Assembly (NCBI GenBank): GCA_021155905.1
Contig: JAJNBG010000002.1
Coordinates: 1 to 64,000 of the forward strand
Direction of reading: 5' to 3'
Source of the DNA: Bacteroidota bacterium
Lineage (GTDB): Bacteria; Bacteroidota; Bacteroidia; B-17B0; Aurantibacillaceae
Length of the DNA: 64,000 bases
A program made the position numbers and the translations under genes. How positions within the stretch are numbered: the stretch's first letter is position 1; every line of letters begins with the position of its first letter. The notes below the pieces were generated by a model that saw only the letters and a program-made list of their open reading frames with translations, did not search any database and was not told where the DNA came from. Of this stretch, positions 44,772 to 54,480 are shown piece by piece.

Positions 44772-45311
44772 TTAGTGAGTTTTTATCTTTTCGTTGTATA
44801 AAATGATTTCATTTGGCTGTAGGTAATATTTTTCAATTTCCGGCCTTTTCTGTACATAGCCCGGAATACTTCTTAAGTAAACGGCATGATTATAAAGTCC
44901 GCTTCCGTAGCCTCTGTCTATGGCTCCGCTGTCAGCAGCCCTTTCAATTTTCCTTTTAAAAGAGGGCAAAGGATATAATAGCATGAGCGTTAGTAGTCGC
45001 GGTCCTGTTGCATTTTGAAACTGTAATACATGAAAGAGCTCGTGGGCAATCACTGCTTCCTGTTTATCAAGAGAGAGGTTTTTAAACAGGGCTGAATTGT
45101 CAGGCTCGCTTGCTTCCTCAAGTAATGTAACAGTGTATTCACGCTCTCTTGTTTTTTTAAATAAACTACTAAAAGTAGGTGCAGTTCCATAGGGAACAGA
45201 ATGTTTATTTGTCAACTTAAAATGAATCCGGCAATCTTCTAATTCGGGATAAGATGATAAGGCAGTCATGATGGGCTCCTTATATTGTAATGGAATGATT
45301 TTATTAGTCAT
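44772..45311 (-). CDS. HExxH zinc-metalloprotease-like protein, soluble
   Basis: A 179-residue protein. The zinc site is 'VIAHELFHVLQF' (H90-E-L-F-H94), with a downstream 'ERAADSGAIDRG' that supplies the third ligand, as in M48-like gluzincins. No signal peptide or membrane helix is evident ('LLTLMLLYPLPSFKRK' is only weakly hydrophobic), so it may be cytoplasmic, although a small M48-like domain often sits next to a membrane anchor. I recognise no closer family. It is single and followed, in the same direction, by the TonB receptor operon, which is a separate unit. Confidence 0.75.
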   Translation of the reverse strand: MTNKIIPLQYKEPIMTALSSYPELEDCRIHFKLTNKHSVPYGTAPTFSSLFKKTREREYTVTLLEEASEPDNSALFKNLSLDKQEAVIAHELFHVLQFQNATGPRLLTLMLLYPLPSFKRKIERAADSGAIDRGYGSGLYNHAVYLRSIPGYVQKRPEIEKYYLQPNEIILYNEKIKTH

Positions 45312-45449
45312 TATTATTGGTCAATTAATATTCAATACTTAACAGGTTCGCTAAATCAGTTATTACGCGTTCCATGATCTTTATTCGAGGGTATTTTAGT
45401 TATTCAAAATGGGCTTTGTCATTGGTATAAATTAATTATTAATTAAACG

Positions 45450-47717
45450 TTAGAAGTAAATTTTATAACTCAACACCGGGATCAAACCCAATTGGTACCT
45501 TGTTTCTGTATTTTGTGTGAATCTGTCGAAATAATGATAGGCAACATTTTGATTGTTACTTACATTCTGAATATCCAGCGCCCAGATCACTGTACTCTTT
45601 TCCCTGTTCTTTCTGTAACTCACTCTTAGATCCATCCTGAAATAAGAAGGTATTTGTTCAGAATAAGTATACCGCATCGACGGTTCATTGCTTGCGGATT
45701 CCATGTAGCCATTCCTTGAGATGCCTCTTAAGTCAATGCTTATGTACCTTCGTCCGTCTTTTAACCGGAATTCCTTACCGCATGTAAGTACTGCATTATA
45801 ACCCGTATTGAACCTGGCGTTATATAAATTAGTTGAACCAAGTGTATAAGCGCTATTGTAAATACTGAACGAAGGAATCATATAGAAACCTTTGAAGTAT
45901 TTTTCATAAGTAAAATCGAGGCCATATACGACGCCTTTTCCTTTTGATACTAGTTCGAAAACAATGGCTTCATTGAAATAATTAAAGGCAGAAAAACCCT
46001 GAGAAACATTAATCGGTACCTGGTCATATAACTGATAATAAAGCTCTGTTTTAAATGTGTTTGAACGGAATTTCAACAAATGAGTCAGCGAGAATGACTG
46101 CGACCGGGTTGGCTTTAATTCCCCGTTTTGTGCATCCGCAACATATAGATTTGCCGGTTGCAATTGGGCACTCTCTCCATAATTAAATGAAAGTTCCTGT
46201 TCATCTGTTAAGAGATATTTCACCATCGCTCTTGGTTGTAGCGCAAAGTATTTTATACGGTCCTGGTAAAAACCATGCAACCCAAATTGAAATTCTACTT
46301 TGCGGAGAATACTGCTTTCAAAAGACAGGAATGGCTGGACCAGTGATTCATTTATTGTACCACCGACTTTTTGGACGTCATTTACAAGAGAATTTATCCG
46401 GGTCATAAAGTAGTTAACGTAAGAACCGGCTTTCATCCTGCTATGATTTGCAATACGTTTTGATAGGAAACATACACCGCTCAGTTTTTGCTGGTTATAT
46501 TTGTCGGCCTCTTCAATTTCATTCTTCCATAAATTGCTACTTGGTGCGGAATTTCTCGTGACTTCTTTAGACGAGTAAGCAACGACAGTCTTTACAAAAA
46601 ATGTGTTGGAGAGCGGCGTCGTAATTGAAAGACCGGAAATTGAAGTAAGTGAGTTATAATTAATATCCTGGAGTTCCTTCTGCATCTTAACCTTTAAACT
46701 GTCATCCTTGCCCTGAAAAAGCGTTTCGCTGTTTCCAATCATCCCGAATAGTTTTACGGTATTGTTCCTGAAAGGGTAGTTGATTACAAAAGAAAGGTCT
46801 TTGTAATTTGTTTTTTCATCACCGAAGTTAACACCAAGTTTACTTAACAAACCAATAGTCGAATACCTGAAATTAACCAGATAAGAAGCTTTGCTTTTTT
46901 TTGAAAATGGTCCTTCCAGGCAAATGTCCGTTCCCAGGAAACTTGCCTGGACCGTTCTTTCCATTTTCTTTTCATTGCCCGCTCTGAATCTCAGGTCAAA
47001 AATTCCGGACAGAACATTGCCTGAAAGTGGAGAAAAGGGCGCCATGCGAAATCCGGATGTTTCGAGTAACTGCGCGCTGATCATACTGACACCGCCACCA
47101 TTTAAGGCTGGGCGGTCATTCAGTGTGCCGGCATTCTCCAAATGATTTGGATTGACTACTTCAACACCCTCCATTTTCCATTGAATGTAATTTGGAGAAG
47201 TTCCTCTCACGGTTAACTGGTTTGCCTGGTCATCACTATTCACAACACCGGCATGCGAATTAACAACACGGGCCGGATCATAGAAGACCGCTGCATATTG
47301 CTGAATGTTCCAAAGTGACAATTCTACATCCTTATCTTTTTCTGGCTTGACAGTAACCGGGTCAAGATTCACTTTGTATTCGCTCATGTCAAAGTTTTGA
47401 ACGGAGTGTTTGCCCGCTGATACAATGACATTTTCTCTTACCTGGCTTTTAAAACCCGGGTGCTCCAGCATGATCTGGTAATTGCCGGCCGAAACCAATA
47501 GTTCGTAATTTCCATTGCTGTCTGTTTGCGCTGTATAGGACTCTATACCGGAAACAAAAACCGTCACATCAGTCAAAGGGTTTTGTGTAGATTCACTCAC
47601 ACAACGCCCCCTGAGCACTTCCTGGTTTTGTGAAATGAATTCTGTTGAAAGTAAGAGAGTGATGGATAGAAAAAACCACCCGGGTAAAATTGAAAAGACG
47701 CCTTTTGAACCGATCAT
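45450..47717 (-). CDS. TonB-dependent outer-membrane receptor
   Basis: A 755-residue outer-membrane beta-barrel. A signal peptide (to about residue 30) is followed by a carboxypeptidase-D-like domain ('GRCVSESTQNPLTDVTVFVS', 'YELLVSAGNYQIMLEHPGF'), a plug-like region near 125-235 ('NQLTVRGTSPNYIQWKMEGV', 'GGVSMISAQLLETSGF'), then a barrel ending in 'YHYFDRFTQNTETRYQLG' and an aromatic C-terminal strand (Tyr-Lys-Ile-Tyr-Phe). It imports a nutrient, using proton-motive force through TonB. The substrate is unknown. It is last in an operon after a cytochrome c and a dehydrogenase-like lipoprotein (12-nt gap), so it may bring a substrate or cofactor for them. Confidence 0.9.
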   Translation of the reverse strand: MIGSKGVFSILPGWFFLSITLLLSTEFISQNQEVLRGRCVSESTQNPLTDVTVFVSGIESYTAQTDSNGNYELLVSAGNYQIMLEHPGFKSQVRENVIVSAGKHSVQNFDMSEYKVNLDPVTVKPEKDKDVELSLWNIQQYAAVFYDPARVVNSHAGVVNSDDQANQLTVRGTSPNYIQWKMEGVEVVNPNHLENAGTLNDRPALNGGGVSMISAQLLETSGFRMAPFSPLSGNVLSGIFDLRFRAGNEKKMERTVQASFLGTDICLEGPFSKKSKASYLVNFRYSTIGLLSKLGVNFGDEKTNYKDLSFVINYPFRNNTVKLFGMIGNSETLFQGKDDSLKVKMQKELQDINYNSLTSISGLSITTPLSNTFFVKTVVAYSSKEVTRNSAPSSNLWKNEIEEADKYNQQKLSGVCFLSKRIANHSRMKAGSYVNYFMTRINSLVNDVQKVGGTINESLVQPFLSFESSILRKVEFQFGLHGFYQDRIKYFALQPRAMVKYLLTDEQELSFNYGESAQLQPANLYVADAQNGELKPTRSQSFSLTHLLKFRSNTFKTELYYQLYDQVPINVSQGFSAFNYFNEAIVFELVSKGKGVVYGLDFTYEKYFKGFYMIPSFSIYNSAYTLGSTNLYNARFNTGYNAVLTCGKEFRLKDGRRYISIDLRGISRNGYMESASNEPSMRYTYSEQIPSYFRMDLRVSYRKNREKSTVIWALDIQNVSNNQNVAYHYFDRFTQNTETRYQLGLIPVLSYKIYF

Positions 47718-47729
47718 CAGAACACTAAT

Positions 47730-48098
47730 TTATTTATCTTTTTTTCTCATATCCTTCAGATAAGCGATCAATGCATTCATTTCCACTTTTGAAATTTCAT
47801 GTTTATTAAATGCCGGCATTCTTCCTGTCCATAAAAAAGTTGCCCTGCTTCTTATTCTTGCGCGCATAATGATAGCGGGTAACTTCTTGTCGTTCAATGC
47901 CGGACCAACGCCCGCTTCTCCGTTTGGGTGACATTTCTGACATTTGTTTTTAAATACCAGGCGTCCGTCGGCAATTTTTTGATCCAGTGCATTAACGGAG
48001 GTCATGTCTTTTTTAACACGACGAGTTGAACAGGAAACAAAGTATATACCCGAACAAATAAAAATTACTATAACTAGGATCAAACTTTTTTTCATCAC
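47730..48098 (-). CDS. Cytochrome c lipoprotein
   Basis: A 122-residue electron carrier. A lipoprotein signal ends at 'GIYFVSCSTRR' (Cys23), so it is anchored on the periplasmic side of a membrane. The single haem site is 'KCQKCHPNGEAGVGP' (CxxCH), and 'LWTGRMPAFNKHEI' provides the distal methionine. The C-terminal helix 'MNALIAYLKDMRKKD' is typical of class I cytochrome c. It sits 1 nt after the dehydrogenase-like gene and 12 nt before the TonB receptor gene. It is probably the electron acceptor of the upstream oxidoreductase, though that is inferred from the operon. Confidence 0.9.
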   Translation of the reverse strand: MMKKSLILVIVIFICSGIYFVSCSTRRVKKDMTSVNALDQKIADGRLVFKNKCQKCHPNGEAGVGPALNDKKLPAIIMRARIRSRATFLWTGRMPAFNKHEISKVEMNALIAYLKDMRKKDK

Positions 48099-49565
48099 TT
48101 AGAGTTTTGATATTTTCCAGAGTACTCCCGTATGTTGTTTTGGGGCAGGACCTTTTTCAGGCATTTCGAGAACACCAAAATCTACCACATACAATGCATT
48201 GCCATCTGCACTGAATTTTAAAGCTACGGGTCTTTCCAATCCTCCGTTTTTCAGTGTAGATGCAGGCCCGTTGACGCGGCCTTTATTTACAGCAAAATCT
48301 GAAATATCGCCTGTTTCTACATTTACTTTGACTACTTTGAAGCCAACCGGTCCATAAATAGCCCCCACTCCTGGAGCCATATCACCAAACTGTGCAACAA
48401 ACGCTTCACCTTTGTGTCCGAAAGCATTTGACGTTGAAAAATCCAATCCGTTTGAGGATGAATGGACACCGAAAGTTGCAATAGGGGCAGGCGGAGTATT
48501 GGGATATTTTTGTAAAAGTGATTTTGGTCTGATCTTTCTCGCTTTATAATCGGCTCCGGAAAGAGAATCTGCACCTGAAAAATCCGGCCAACCATACCAG
48601 GTTTTGCGTTTGACTTTAAATAAAAGGTCACCCGTACCAAACACAGGCCGACTTCCACGCTCATCAAATCCATTATCCGTGACAAAAAGACTTCCATCTG
48701 GTGAAAAAGCCAATCCAAAAGGATTACGAAAACCCCAGGCGACTAATTCCACATCGCCACCAGTTAGCGGAATCCGCATGACGGCCCCGTTACAAGGAAC
48801 GCTGCCCTTGATAACCTGACCTTTTACCGTTTTTGTTCCAAAAGGAACAAAGGCACCGGTTTGAACCTTTTCCTTATCTTCAGAAAAAACATTTTCTGTT
48901 TCGTAATTTTCACCTGTGAGTATTACGTCTTCACAAGGCACATCATGAAAATCTTTTTTTCTGGAAAGCCAGCCAAAATCAAAATTATCTTTACCAACGA
49001 TAGCTGAGTTGGTAGCCGTGCCCTGACCGAAATAAATGTAACCATCATCTCCAACCACTACACCATCCGTGTGGTGATCACCATAGCTTGGTAAGTTCTC
49101 AGCCAGCCTGGTTATTTTCCTATCTTGTGACACTTTTAAAATTCTTCCACCTTCCATGCTTCCTCCTTCAGAAATATAGAAGTCACCTTTGTAATAATCA
49201 ACTGCCGTCCATGGCCCATTCTTGCTTCCCTCTGCGATTACGGTTTTTTTTCCGTCAGGTTCCAGTCGCAATAATTTTGGAACAGTAAATATCTCACCAT
49301 AAGAATAGCCTGCTTCAAGAATGTAAACCCGGCCTTGTTCATCCATAGTTATCCCCGATGGAAAATTAAATCCTCCTGAAATCATTTCAATTTTGTAGCC
49401 ATCTGGTAAAAGAATATCCGATGGATTAACAGGTCGCGCAACGGGTTCATAACTCTTCGTGCCATAATGACCCCGAAGTTTGAAACAGCCTTCTAACAAG
49501 AACAGACACGAACATAACAAGATGTAAGTGAAAATCCGCACACGTTTTATGAGAATTGTCCGCAT
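48099..49565 (-). CDS. Sugar dehydrogenase-like lipoprotein (beta-propeller, PQQ/sorbosone type)
   Basis: A 488-residue protein with a lipoprotein signal ('LLCSCLFLLEGCFKLRG', Cys27), so periplasmic. The body is a six-bladed beta-propeller of the soluble glucose/sorbosone dehydrogenase type: 'FPSGITMDEQGRVYILEAGY', 'DGYIYFGQGTATNSAIVG', 'FGLAFSPDGSLFVTDNGFD', 'ERPVALKFSADGNALYVVDF'. PQQ and Ca2+ are the cofactors of true members; the actual binding residues were not checked. It is the first gene of the operon with a cytochrome c and a TonB receptor, which suggests oxidation of an imported sugar or aldehyde with electrons passed to the cytochrome. Substrate unproved. Confidence 0.85.
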   Translation of the reverse strand: MRTILIKRVRIFTYILLCSCLFLLEGCFKLRGHYGTKSYEPVARPVNPSDILLPDGYKIEMISGGFNFPSGITMDEQGRVYILEAGYSYGEIFTVPKLLRLEPDGKKTVIAEGSKNGPWTAVDYYKGDFYISEGGSMEGGRILKVSQDRKITRLAENLPSYGDHHTDGVVVGDDGYIYFGQGTATNSAIVGKDNFDFGWLSRKKDFHDVPCEDVILTGENYETENVFSEDKEKVQTGAFVPFGTKTVKGQVIKGSVPCNGAVMRIPLTGGDVELVAWGFRNPFGLAFSPDGSLFVTDNGFDERGSRPVFGTGDLLFKVKRKTWYGWPDFSGADSLSGADYKARKIRPKSLLQKYPNTPPAPIATFGVHSSSNGLDFSTSNAFGHKGEAFVAQFGDMAPGVGAIYGPVGFKVVKVNVETGDISDFAVNKGRVNGPASTLKNGGLERPVALKFSADGNALYVVDFGVLEMPEKGPAPKQHTGVLWKISKL

Positions 49566-49984
49566 GGAACCAAAATAAAGACGATCAGACAGGTAACCGT
49601 TTTTAATTCGGTGAACGGCGTTATAAAGTAGCTGAAACGAATTATTTAAGTGGATTCTTTATACTTTAACTTCAAAAAAAAATACCGGATAAAGTCGGCC
49701 TAAATAGGGTGAAAGTCTCATAATTTGTAGTTAAACTTTTCTTTGTTCGAGAAAGCCGGTTAATTGTGTTGTTCCTAAAGTTTATTACCTGTTTGTAATA
49801 CTTTACGCTTCAAATGTATAATTCAGTTGAGCCCTGATGTTTTTCCTGTTAAAACGACACTAAGTTTCCAATCATTTTTTTTATCATTTATTTCTAAAAT
49901 CTTACATATAGCTTGTTTTACGTTTTTTGAATAAAATGGCAGAATAATACGATTTAACTTTGTTCTATGATTTATATAGAAACT
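49566..49984. promoter_or_regulatory. Divergent intergenic region with -7 element TAACTTTG
   Basis: 400 nt, AT-rich, with no coding potential. It holds TAACTTTG (49955-49962), a match to the Bacteroidota -7 box TAnnTTTG. Because transcription would start near 49966, the ATG at 49967 would be almost leaderless, which favours the ATG at 49985 for the PAS-SpoIIE gene. A TTTG lies at 49926-49929, but its 25-nt spacer is longer than usual. Confidence 0.45.
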
Positions 49985-51190
49985 ATGGAAAAAGTTGGAT
50001 CAGTTAAGCAGCAGCGTGAACTGAATAGAAAAATAATTCCGAAATTAGGCAATAAAGACTTTGAGCGTTTTTTTGAATTTTCTCCCGACGTGCTTTGCAT
50101 AACAGATTTTAACGGACGTGTTCAAAGAATCAATTCATCTTTTGAACGGTTGTTTGGTTACACAGAAAAAGAATTATTGACAAAATCTTTTACAGATTTT
50201 GTTCTTCAGGACGAACAGCAGATAATTCTGAATGAATTATCGTTAATTACCAATGGGAAGGGCTCAACTAATTTTGAAAATCGCTGTTTCTCGAAAACCG
50301 GAAATGTTATTTGGGTTTCCTGGCGCACGTTTATTATTCCGGAAGAAAAATTGATATATGCAATCGGTCGTGATATAACCATAAAGAAAGACGACGAATA
50401 TTTATTGCAGCACCAGACCGAGTGTTTAAAAGAAATGATCTCTGATAAGATTGAAGGATTGCAATATGCCCGTCTGTTACAGGAAGCGCTTTTTCACGAC
50501 CCGCAAACTTTAAATCAGATATTTCCGGAGGCATTTATATTTCATTCTTCAAAAGATATTATTGGCGGGGATTTTTATTGGTTTACCAAGTCAGAAAATA
50601 AGGCATTTGTTACTTGCGCTGATTGCACCGGCCATGGCGTGCCTGGTGCAATGCTATCTGTGCTTGGCATCAACAAACTTCATGAGATAATTAATTCACA
50701 TGAATTTCAACCCTCCCGCATCCTTGATAAATTAAATACGATTATTTATAAAGCACTTGGAAAAAAGAATAGCCCAAAAATAATGCGGGATGGTATGGAC
50801 GCAGCGTTTTATTCAATAGATTTTGAAACAAATATTCTGGAATATGCAGGCGCTAATAATCCTCTATATATCTTAAGGGCTGGTGATTTGATTGAATTAT
50901 CCGCTGATAAACAAAGTATAGGTGATGATTTAAATTTAGCGCCTTTTACTAATCAATCGTTTCAATTAGAAAGCGGGGATGTGATTTATGTTTTTTCTGA
51001 TGGATATGCCGACCAGTTTGGTGGCGAGAAAGGTAAAAAATTTACGAAAAAACAATTTAAAAATCTGCTCATATCTGTTTCGCATAAAAGCATGGAAGAT
51101 CAAAAACGCCATTTACAGGAAATGATAGAGGAATGGATGTTTGGACACGAACAAACGGATGATATATGCGTGATTGGCGTGAAAATTTAG
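49985..51190 (+). CDS. PAS-domain SpoIIE family protein phosphatase
   Basis: A 401-residue cytoplasmic signalling phosphatase. One PAS domain at about residues 20-130 ('SPDVLCITDFNGRVQRINSS', 'FERLFGYTEKELLTKSF', with a PAC-like 'NRCFSKTGNVIWVSWRTFII') is joined by a short coil to a SpoIIE/PP2C domain: 'HSSKDIIGGDFYWFTK', 'TCADCTGHGVPGAMLS', 'GMDAAFYSIDF', 'SDGYADQFGG', 'EQTDDICVIGVKI'. There is no transmembrane segment, so it senses an internal signal. The output module is the same type as in the 13353 and 55823 genes. A start at 49967 is possible but leaves no leader. It stands alone upstream of the CHAT gene. Confidence 0.9.
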   Translation: MEKVGSVKQQRELNRKIIPKLGNKDFERFFEFSPDVLCITDFNGRVQRINSSFERLFGYTEKELLTKSFTDFVLQDEQQIILNELSLITNGKGSTNFENRCFSKTGNVIWVSWRTFIIPEEKLIYAIGRDITIKKDDEYLLQHQTECLKEMISDKIEGLQYARLLQEALFHDPQTLNQIFPEAFIFHSSKDIIGGDFYWFTKSENKAFVTCADCTGHGVPGAMLSVLGINKLHEIINSHEFQPSRILDKLNTIIYKALGKKNSPKIMRDGMDAAFYSIDFETNILEYAGANNPLYILRAGDLIELSADKQSIGDDLNLAPFTNQSFQLESGDVIYVFSDGYADQFGGEKGKKFTKKQFKNLLISVSHKSMEDQKRHLQEMIEEWMFGHEQTDDICVIGVKI

Positions 51191-51313
51191 AATAAGTGAG
51201 ATCAGGGAATCGAAGTTGCTTCAATAATTAATTCATTGGTTAAATTGGCGACATAATTCCTTTTAACATTTACTTATTTATAATAACTTTATGTCATAAT
51301 CGACATTTTGTTA

Positions 51314-54300
51314 ATGAAACATTTTTTCCTTGCTTTTACATTTGTTTGCTGCCTGACTGGTTTTTCTCAAAGCTTTAAAAAAGCCTGGGAACCCATTCAG
51401 AAACGAATTGACAAAGGAGAATCTTTTTCAAACACAGAACTTCATGGCTTTCTGGAAAAATATGAAAAGGATCTGGATCAGAACCTGATTGAACGGTCCA
51501 TCCTTTTTGATTTTTTAGGTGGTAATGCTTTTAAGGAGCAGAAGTTTGATGAAGCAGTTGACTATTTCAACAAGGCGATTGACATTACTAAAACTTTAAA
51601 TGATACTTTATACCGGGCTTTCTATCTCTATGATTTGGCCTGTGTGTATAATCATGTTGGTTATTATACGGATGCGGAAGCCTTGTTTTTAAAATCGCTA
51701 CCTAGCCTGGCAGCAGTATATGGACAGAATAGCCTGCAATACACGATGCGTTTCAAAGTGCTGGCAGAAATGTATGTGGAGATGGGGAATTATCCATATG
51801 CCAAATCCATGAACGATGCCCTCCTGTATTATTTTAAAACACTGAATGGGGAAAAGGACCGGGAATACCTGATTTGTTTAAATAACGACGCGCGCATCAG
51901 CCAGGGCACCGGTGATTATACAAAGGCCCTCGATACGTTTAAAAAACTATTGGAGATTCATGGAGTCATGAACCCGATTGATACAGCTGATTATATTACC
52001 ACAATCAACAACACGGCGGAGGCTTACCGCCTTACCGGCAACTACAATGAGGCTTTAAGCCTTTTACAAAAAGCACTCGCGATTTATAACAGCGGTAGTA
52101 AGCATGATGAACTGACTTTAGCAACTATGTATAACAATTTAGGGCTTAACTATAAAGCAACGGGTAATTATCATGAAGCCGAAAAAGCTTATAATCAATC
52201 CATTGCTATTTATAAAAAACTGAAATTGGAATACTCACCGGATTATACCAATTCCCTGAACAACCAGGCAGAGCTTTACAGGAATCTTGGTCGTTACAAA
52301 CAAGCCTTTGATTTACTCTTGCAGGTGATTCATATCCGTAAAAATTCATTGGGGACAAAGCATCAGAACTATGCCAATGCCTTGAATAATATGGCTTTGG
52401 TACATATTGATGAAGGATCCTACGAAGCTGCAGAACCATTGTTACTGGAAGCCAGCGCGATTTACAAAGAAGTGTTGGGTGAAAATCATCCGTTTTACGC
52501 GAATGGATTAAACAGTCTTTCCATGTTGTATGCACACTTAAAGCGCTACAAAGAATCGGAAGAATTGAAGCAACAGGCCTTAACGATTATTAAAAATACA
52601 GTTGGAACTGAGCATGAACGCTATGCTTATTTTTTAGGAGGAACTGTTACTTTGTATGACATTTTAGGAAAATATGATCAGGCCATTGAAAATATTGAAA
52701 TTTCGAATGCCATTATCAAACAAAAATTTGGAGAGAAACATATTTCATACATCGATGGACGGTTCAATCTGGCTTATTTTCAGTGGAAGAAAAAGAATTA
52801 TAAAAAAGCGGAAGCATTATTTTTGGAATCATTGAATGCTTATAAAGAACAGTTTAATAAATATTTTGAAAGTATGAGCGAAGCTGAACAGCTTTCGTAT
52901 TATACAATTTTGGGAAACCGTTTTGACAGTTTCGATAGCTTTGTGATGAGTTACACAAAGTTATTTCCTCAGGAAGACCACAATGAATTATTAGCGACAT
53001 GTTTCAATTACCAGTTGTTTATCAAATCGCTCTTACTAAATAAGAGTGTTAATACAAGAAAAAATATCTTAAACAGTAACGATACGGCTTTGGTAAATAG
53101 CTATAACCGCTGGATCAATATCAAACAGCAACTGGCCGGCACCTTTCGTGACCTGGACTTCCAGGGAAGTTACTGGGACATGACCCGGCTGGAAGAAGAA
53201 GCCAACAGGCTGGAGCAGTTTCTCAAAAATAAAAGTGCTTTGTTTTCAGGAAATAATTCTAAAACCTATAAGGATATTCAGGCGAGGTTAAAAGCTAGTG
53301 AAGCTGCCATAACCATTATCCGTCAGGACATAAGGAAGAATGACAGCAGTTCTGTGGTTGAGTACGTAGCCTTGGTACTGCGAAAAGATAAGCCTTATCC
53401 TTCTTTGGTTCGCATCAGCAAAACTAAAGAATTTGAAAGCGACTACATCATCGATTATATTAATAAGATTTACGATAGGGAAGAGGACTTTCTTTCATAT
53501 AACCGTTTTTGGAAGCCACTGGCGATGCAGTTGACCGGAGTCACCAATGTTTATTTGTCAACCGATGGTATTTATAACCAGGTGAATTTATACACCCTAA
53601 AAGATCCTGTTACACACAAGTATGTACTTGATGAGTTTAACATCAGTATACTTCCAAACCTGAATTATATTTTTAATGAAACCAAAAGCAATCCGTTAAA
53701 TAACGCCGAGCTGTTTGGCTTCCCGGATTATGAATACGATTTCTCTAAGAAAATAAGCATCCCTGTGTCGTCAGAGGCATTGGCGGTGAACCGCTATGGT
53801 GCAGCAAAATTAATTCCCCTGCCGGGTACGAAAACTGAGGTGGAAAATATTTCTGGTTATCTGAAAGACGTAAATTGGAATGTGAATGTCTACCAAAAAG
53901 AACAGGCTTCGGAAGAACAGTTAAAGAAAGCGGTTTCTCCTAAAGTACTTCATATTGCCACACATGGTTTTTTCCTGAGCGATGTGGATAAGGAAGATAA
54001 AAGTATGATGGGTTTTGAATCGACCAAACTAAAAATGAATCCCTTATTGCGTTCAGGAATTATGCTGGCAGGAGCATCAGCAGTTGCTAAAGATACCAGC
54101 AACAACCAGGTGGAGCAGGATGGAATTTTTACGGCCTATGAAGCATCTTTATTAAATTTAACCAACACCGACCTGGTTGTGTTGTCTGCCTGCGAAACCG
54201 GTTTGGGTGTTGATATAAATAACCAGGGAGTTTATGGTTTGCAAAGGGCATTTTACATTGCGGGCGCCAAAAATTTAATCATGAGTCTCTGGCAGGTAGA

Positions 54301-54463
54301 TGATGACGCGACCATGACTCTGATGAGTGAATTTTATAAAGAGTGGGGAATAAACCCGAGACAACAAACTATTACCAAAGCTTTTAAAAAAGCACAACGC
54401 GAAGTGAGAAAAAAATATCCGCACCCGTATTATTGGGGCGCCTTTACTTTATTGGGGAATTAA
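51314..54463 (+). CDS. Exported TPR-CHAT protease
   Basis: A 1049-residue protein. A signal peptide (MKHFFLAFTFVCCLTGFSQS) means export. At least eight TPR repeats cover residues 50-560 ('DYFNKAIDITKTLNDTLYRA', 'AEAYRLTGNYNEALSLLQKA', 'NNMALVHIDEGSYEAAEPLL'). A helical linker follows, then the C-terminal CHAT domain, a caspase-like cysteine peptidase. The catalytic pair is His in 'KVLHIATHGFFLSD' and Cys in 'LVVLSACETGLGVDI', both intact, and the domain ends 'HPYYWGAFTLLGN'. CHAT proteins in this fold include Craspase and the gasdermin-activating proteases, but a secreted TPR-CHAT form is a different setting and its substrate is unknown. The start is ATG 51314; TTG 51308 is not needed. Confidence 0.92.
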   Translation: MKHFFLAFTFVCCLTGFSQSFKKAWEPIQKRIDKGESFSNTELHGFLEKYEKDLDQNLIERSILFDFLGGNAFKEQKFDEAVDYFNKAIDITKTLNDTLYRAFYLYDLACVYNHVGYYTDAEALFLKSLPSLAAVYGQNSLQYTMRFKVLAEMYVEMGNYPYAKSMNDALLYYFKTLNGEKDREYLICLNNDARISQGTGDYTKALDTFKKLLEIHGVMNPIDTADYITTINNTAEAYRLTGNYNEALSLLQKALAIYNSGSKHDELTLATMYNNLGLNYKATGNYHEAEKAYNQSIAIYKKLKLEYSPDYTNSLNNQAELYRNLGRYKQAFDLLLQVIHIRKNSLGTKHQNYANALNNMALVHIDEGSYEAAEPLLLEASAIYKEVLGENHPFYANGLNSLSMLYAHLKRYKESEELKQQALTIIKNTVGTEHERYAYFLGGTVTLYDILGKYDQAIENIEISNAIIKQKFGEKHISYIDGRFNLAYFQWKKKNYKKAEALFLESLNAYKEQFNKYFESMSEAEQLSYYTILGNRFDSFDSFVMSYTKLFPQEDHNELLATCFNYQLFIKSLLLNKSVNTRKNILNSNDTALVNSYNRWINIKQQLAGTFRDLDFQGSYWDMTRLEEEANRLEQFLKNKSALFSGNNSKTYKDIQARLKASEAAITIIRQDIRKNDSSSVVEYVALVLRKDKPYPSLVRISKTKEFESDYIIDYINKIYDREEDFLSYNRFWKPLAMQLTGVTNVYLSTDGIYNQVNLYTLKDPVTHKYVLDEFNISILPNLNYIFNETKSNPLNNAELFGFPDYEYDFSKKISIPVSSEALAVNRYGAAKLIPLPGTKTEVENISGYLKDVNWNVNVYQKEQASEEQLKKAVSPKVLHIATHGFFLSDVDKEDKSMMGFESTKLKMNPLLRSGIMLAGASAVAKDTSNNQVEQDGIFTAYEASLLNLTNTDLVVLSACETGLGVDINNQGVYGLQRAFYIAGAKNLIMSLWQVDDDATMTLMSEFYKEWGINPRQQTITKAFKKAQREVRKKYPHPYYWGAFTLLGN

Positions 54464-54480
54464 ATCTACGTAAAAAAATA

